DNA of 6,279 nucleotides from Lustribacter sp049512335 (GTDB taxonomy: Bacteria > Vulcanimicrobiota > Vulcanimicrobiia > Vulcanimicrobiales > Vulcanimicrobiaceae): the NCBI GenBank assembly GCA_049512335.1, contig JBEKXE010000216.1, forward strand, positions 1 through 6,279, read 5' to 3'. Made by a program: the position numbers and the translations under genes. A model generated the notes under the pieces. That model did not search any database. It was not told the DNA's origin and worked only from the letters and a program-made list of their open reading frames with translations. Numbering within the stretch: the first letter of the stretch is position 1; every line of letters starts with the position of its first letter. Shown piece by piece: positions 5,073 through 6,279 of the stretch.

Positions 5073-5115
5073 TTAGATGCGCTGCCTACCGGTCAGCGCG
5101 CAAGCTCACTATCCG

Positions 5116-5149
5116 GGATAACGGTGCCAGGTGCCTGGCACAGTTATCC
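5116..5149. repeat. Long palindrome between rpsF and ssb, REP-like
   Basis: GGATAAC (5116-5122) pairs with GTTATCC (5143-5149). Inside it, GTGCCAGG (5124-5131) pairs with CCTGGCAC (5134-5141), separated by TG; the only break is one G/A opposition. The whole is a hairpin of up to 15 pairs in the rpsF-ssb intergenic region. The inner core resembles the GGTGCCAGGCACC-type extragenic palindromes I recall from many bacterial genomes, so it may be one copy of a dispersed repeat. It could also stabilise or attenuate the bicistronic transcript. No T tract follows on the minus strand (it reads on into CCCGGATAG), so a terminator is unlikely. Confidence 0.65.
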
Positions 5150-5163
5150 ACCAATTTTGTGCC

Positions 5164-5460
5164 CTACTTTTCCAATTTTATGAACAGGGCGCGCATAACG
5201 TCCTCGTTGAGGCCCATTTGGCGCTCGAGCTCGCGCGACGCGGTGGCTTCGCTCTTGAATTTCATCACGACGTAATAGCCCTCGCGGACGTCGTCGATCT
5301 CGTAGGCTAAGCGGCGCTTGCCCAACTTCTCGATTTCGCCGACCACCTCACCGCCCTGGCCCTTGAGGCTTTCGGCGATGGATTCAACTTTGGCGTCCAT
5401 CTCGGGCTCTTCGAGTGCCGGACGGAGAATATACGTAACTTCGTAGTCGATAGCGGGCAC
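5164..5460 (-). CDS. rpsF: Small ribosomal subunit protein S6
   Basis: Ribosomal protein S6 of 98 residues, which binds the central domain of 16S rRNA together with S18 in the 30S platform. The ferredoxin-like fold is recognisable: YEVTYILRPALEE at the N terminus, GGEVVGEIEKLGKRRLAYEI in the middle, EGYYVVMKFKSE as the next strand, and ELERQMGLNEDVMRALFIKLE at the end. Length is typical. The start is GTG at 5460, supported by GAGGGA about 9 nt upstream. It is the first gene of the minus-strand unit with ssb and is divergent from the secreted-protein gene at 5601. A -10-like TATACT and three consecutive hairpins lie in its leader, consistent with the autoregulation known for S6 operons. Confidence 0.97.
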   Translation of the reverse strand: MPAIDYEVTYILRPALEEPEMDAKVESIAESLKGQGGEVVGEIEKLGKRRLAYEIDDVREGYYVVMKFKSEATASRELERQMGLNEDVMRALFIKLEK

Positions 5461-5479
5461 GGAGGGTTCCCTCTGCGGA

Positions 5480-5542
5480 CACCGGCGGGGCCGGTGGGTC
5501 GGACGGGCCGACCAGCGGGTGGCGGCCGGGTCGAGCCCGGCC
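5480..5542 (-). promoter_or_regulatory. rpsF leader with three consecutive hairpins
   Basis: Perfect inverted repeats follow one another between the putative promoter and the rpsF ribosome binding site. In transcript order: GGCCGGG/CCCGGCC (5542-5536 with 5530-5524, 5-nt loop), GGTCGG/CCGACC (5513-5508 with 5502-5497), and CACCGGC/GCCGGTG (5496-5490 with 5486-5480), the last two directly abutting. In many bacteria the S6:S18 complex represses its own operon by binding a leader structure containing an unpaired CCG. CCG triplets are abundant here, but I cannot assign that motif with confidence. Confidence 0.45.
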
Positions 5543-5553
5543 AGAACCCCGGA

Positions 5554-5559
5554 AGTATA
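5554..5559 (-). promoter_or_regulatory. Putative -10 box of the rpsF-ssb operon
   Basis: TATACT on the minus strand is the only AT-rich hexamer in the rpsF/5601 divergent intergenic region and is close to TATAAT. It would place the transcript start roughly 85 to 90 nt upstream of the rpsF GTG, just before the hairpin leader. The -35 region, around 5577-5582, shows no good match. Confidence 0.4.
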
Positions 5560-5600
5560 TCACAGGGCCATGGGGTTCGTCCCGCCAAGGCCGCCCTTCA

Positions 5601-6279
5601 ATGAGATTCCTCGCCTCCGCCCTGGCCGCCACGGTCGCCGCTGCCGCGATCGTGATGACGGCCCCGCCGGCGCCGGCTCGCGCCAACGTGTTCTGCCCCG
5701 TCACGATTGCCGCCGTCACCGACCTGGCCGTGCTCGGCCGCCAGGACACCTACGGCGTGCTGCTCGACCTCGACCCCGGCGACACCGCCAGCGTCCGGAT
5801 GCGCGTCGATTCGGCCACCACGCGTTACGCCGTCGACTTCAACGACATCGGCCCGCTCGGCAACGGCCCCGCCCGCGCGCGGCGCTATTTCGTCATGCCG
5901 CCGGGCGAGAAGCTGATGACCGCGTGGATCGAGAGCACCGGGCTGACGCCCAATTCGCGCATGGAGTGTCCGATCACGCGGCCCTACGCCGCCGACGAAC
6001 CGGCGCCGGCCGACCCGCGCGCCGTGACCGCGCTCGAGACCGATCGCCGCGGACTGCGCGACAACTTCTCCACCAAAACACCGACCGTGCAGCCGCAGAG
6101 CTTCGGCGCAACGACGGCGGCGTCGTGCACGCAGCCCTACGCGCCGCCGCGCGCGATCTTGCCCGTGCAACCCGATCCGTTGCCCGCCGCGCGCGCCGTG
6201 CACGCGACCGGCACGACCATCGTGCGCGTCGACTTGGACGAAACGAGCACCGTCGTCGGCGCGGCCGTCGTGGGGGGGG
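5601..6279 (+). CDS. Secreted protein, possibly TonB-like C-terminal domain (3' truncated by window)
   Basis: Translating from the ATG at 5601 gives 226 open codons to the window end, so the gene is incomplete. A Sec signal peptide is clear: MRF, then a hydrophobic Ala/Val-rich core to about residue 21, and an AxA cleavage site after A28 (PARA before NVF). The mature part holds cysteines near 32, in MECPITRP and in ASCTQPY, suggesting export to an oxidising compartment. It has a beta-rich first half and a Pro-rich linker. The last visible residues (TTIVRVDLDETSTVVGAAVV) resemble the first strands of a TonB C-terminal domain, which in full would follow beyond the window. An AAGG lies about 9 nt before the ATG. 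Third positions are almost all G or C, unlike the accessory genes. The coding call is strong; the TonB suggestion is inference. Confidence 0.75.
   Translation, partial: MRFLASALAATVAAAAIVMTAPPAPARANVFCPVTIAAVTDLAVLGRQDTYGVLLDLDPGDTASVRMRVDSATTRYAVDFNDIGPLGNGPARARRYFVMPPGEKLMTAWIESTGLTPNSRMECPITRPYAADEPAPADPRAVTALETDRRGLRDNFSTKTPTVQPQSFGATTAASCTQPYAPPRAILPVQPDPLPAARAVHATGTTIVRVDLDETSTVVGAAVVGG

Noticed and set aside
5598..6203. Long minus-strand open frame opposite the secreted-protein gene
   Set aside because: Its translation is low-complexity Arg/Gly/His-rich, as expected for the complement of a GC-rich gene, whereas the plus strand shows a clear signal peptide and coding pattern.

Overview
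The window is GC-rich bacterial chromosomal DNA in which a core ribosomal/replication operon sits beside accessory and mobile sequence. The conserved anchors are rpsF (ribosomal protein S6) and ssb (single-stranded DNA-binding protein), both on the minus strand in the usual bacterial order. The secreted protein at the right edge has a very GC-rich coding style. SSB with a DEIPF tail, this S6 sequence and a TonB-like secreted protein would fit a high-GC member of the Terrabacteria-type lineages, for example Eremiobacterota/Vulcanimicrobiota. That placement rests on general resemblance only and is weak.

Layout from left to right. (1) 18-1139, plus: a small XRE-type helix-turn-helix protein followed by a 280-residue protein resembling DUF5677/HEPN-like families; together they look like a small accessory cassette. 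(2) 1136-1972, minus: an unrecognised 278-residue protein whose stop codon overlaps the stop of the preceding gene. Its 5' end is unclear, and a second open frame (1918-2238, minus) may be its frameshifted N-terminal part. (3) 2239-2532: no convincing gene. It holds a perfect 11-bp palindrome, a possible extended -10 promoter and a strongly structured leader of about 150 nt. (4) 2533-4313, plus: a two-gene transposition module with overlapping stop/start (TAATG). The first gene is a 90-residue helix-turn-helix-like protein. The second is a 502-residue DDE transposase with an N-terminal SWIM zinc finger and a complete IS4-type Y-R-E-K signature. A textbook terminator closes it. (5) 4376-4566: four copies of a CGARATGGTGAAAT motif arranged as two nested inverted pairs around a bidirectional terminator, resembling the ends of an insertion sequence or a MITE. 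(6) 4599-5460, minus: ssb and rpsF, with a palindrome between them and three consecutive hairpins in the rpsF leader. (7) 5601 to the end, plus: a secreted protein cut by the window edge, beginning what looks like a TonB C-terminal domain.

The most notable signals are the transposase-operon leader, where one arm can pair either upstream (20 bp stem) or downstream (over the ribosome binding site), the SWIM-DDE transposase architecture, and the nested inverted repeats. Everything between about 1 and 4580 looks accessory; the conserved backbone resumes at ssb.
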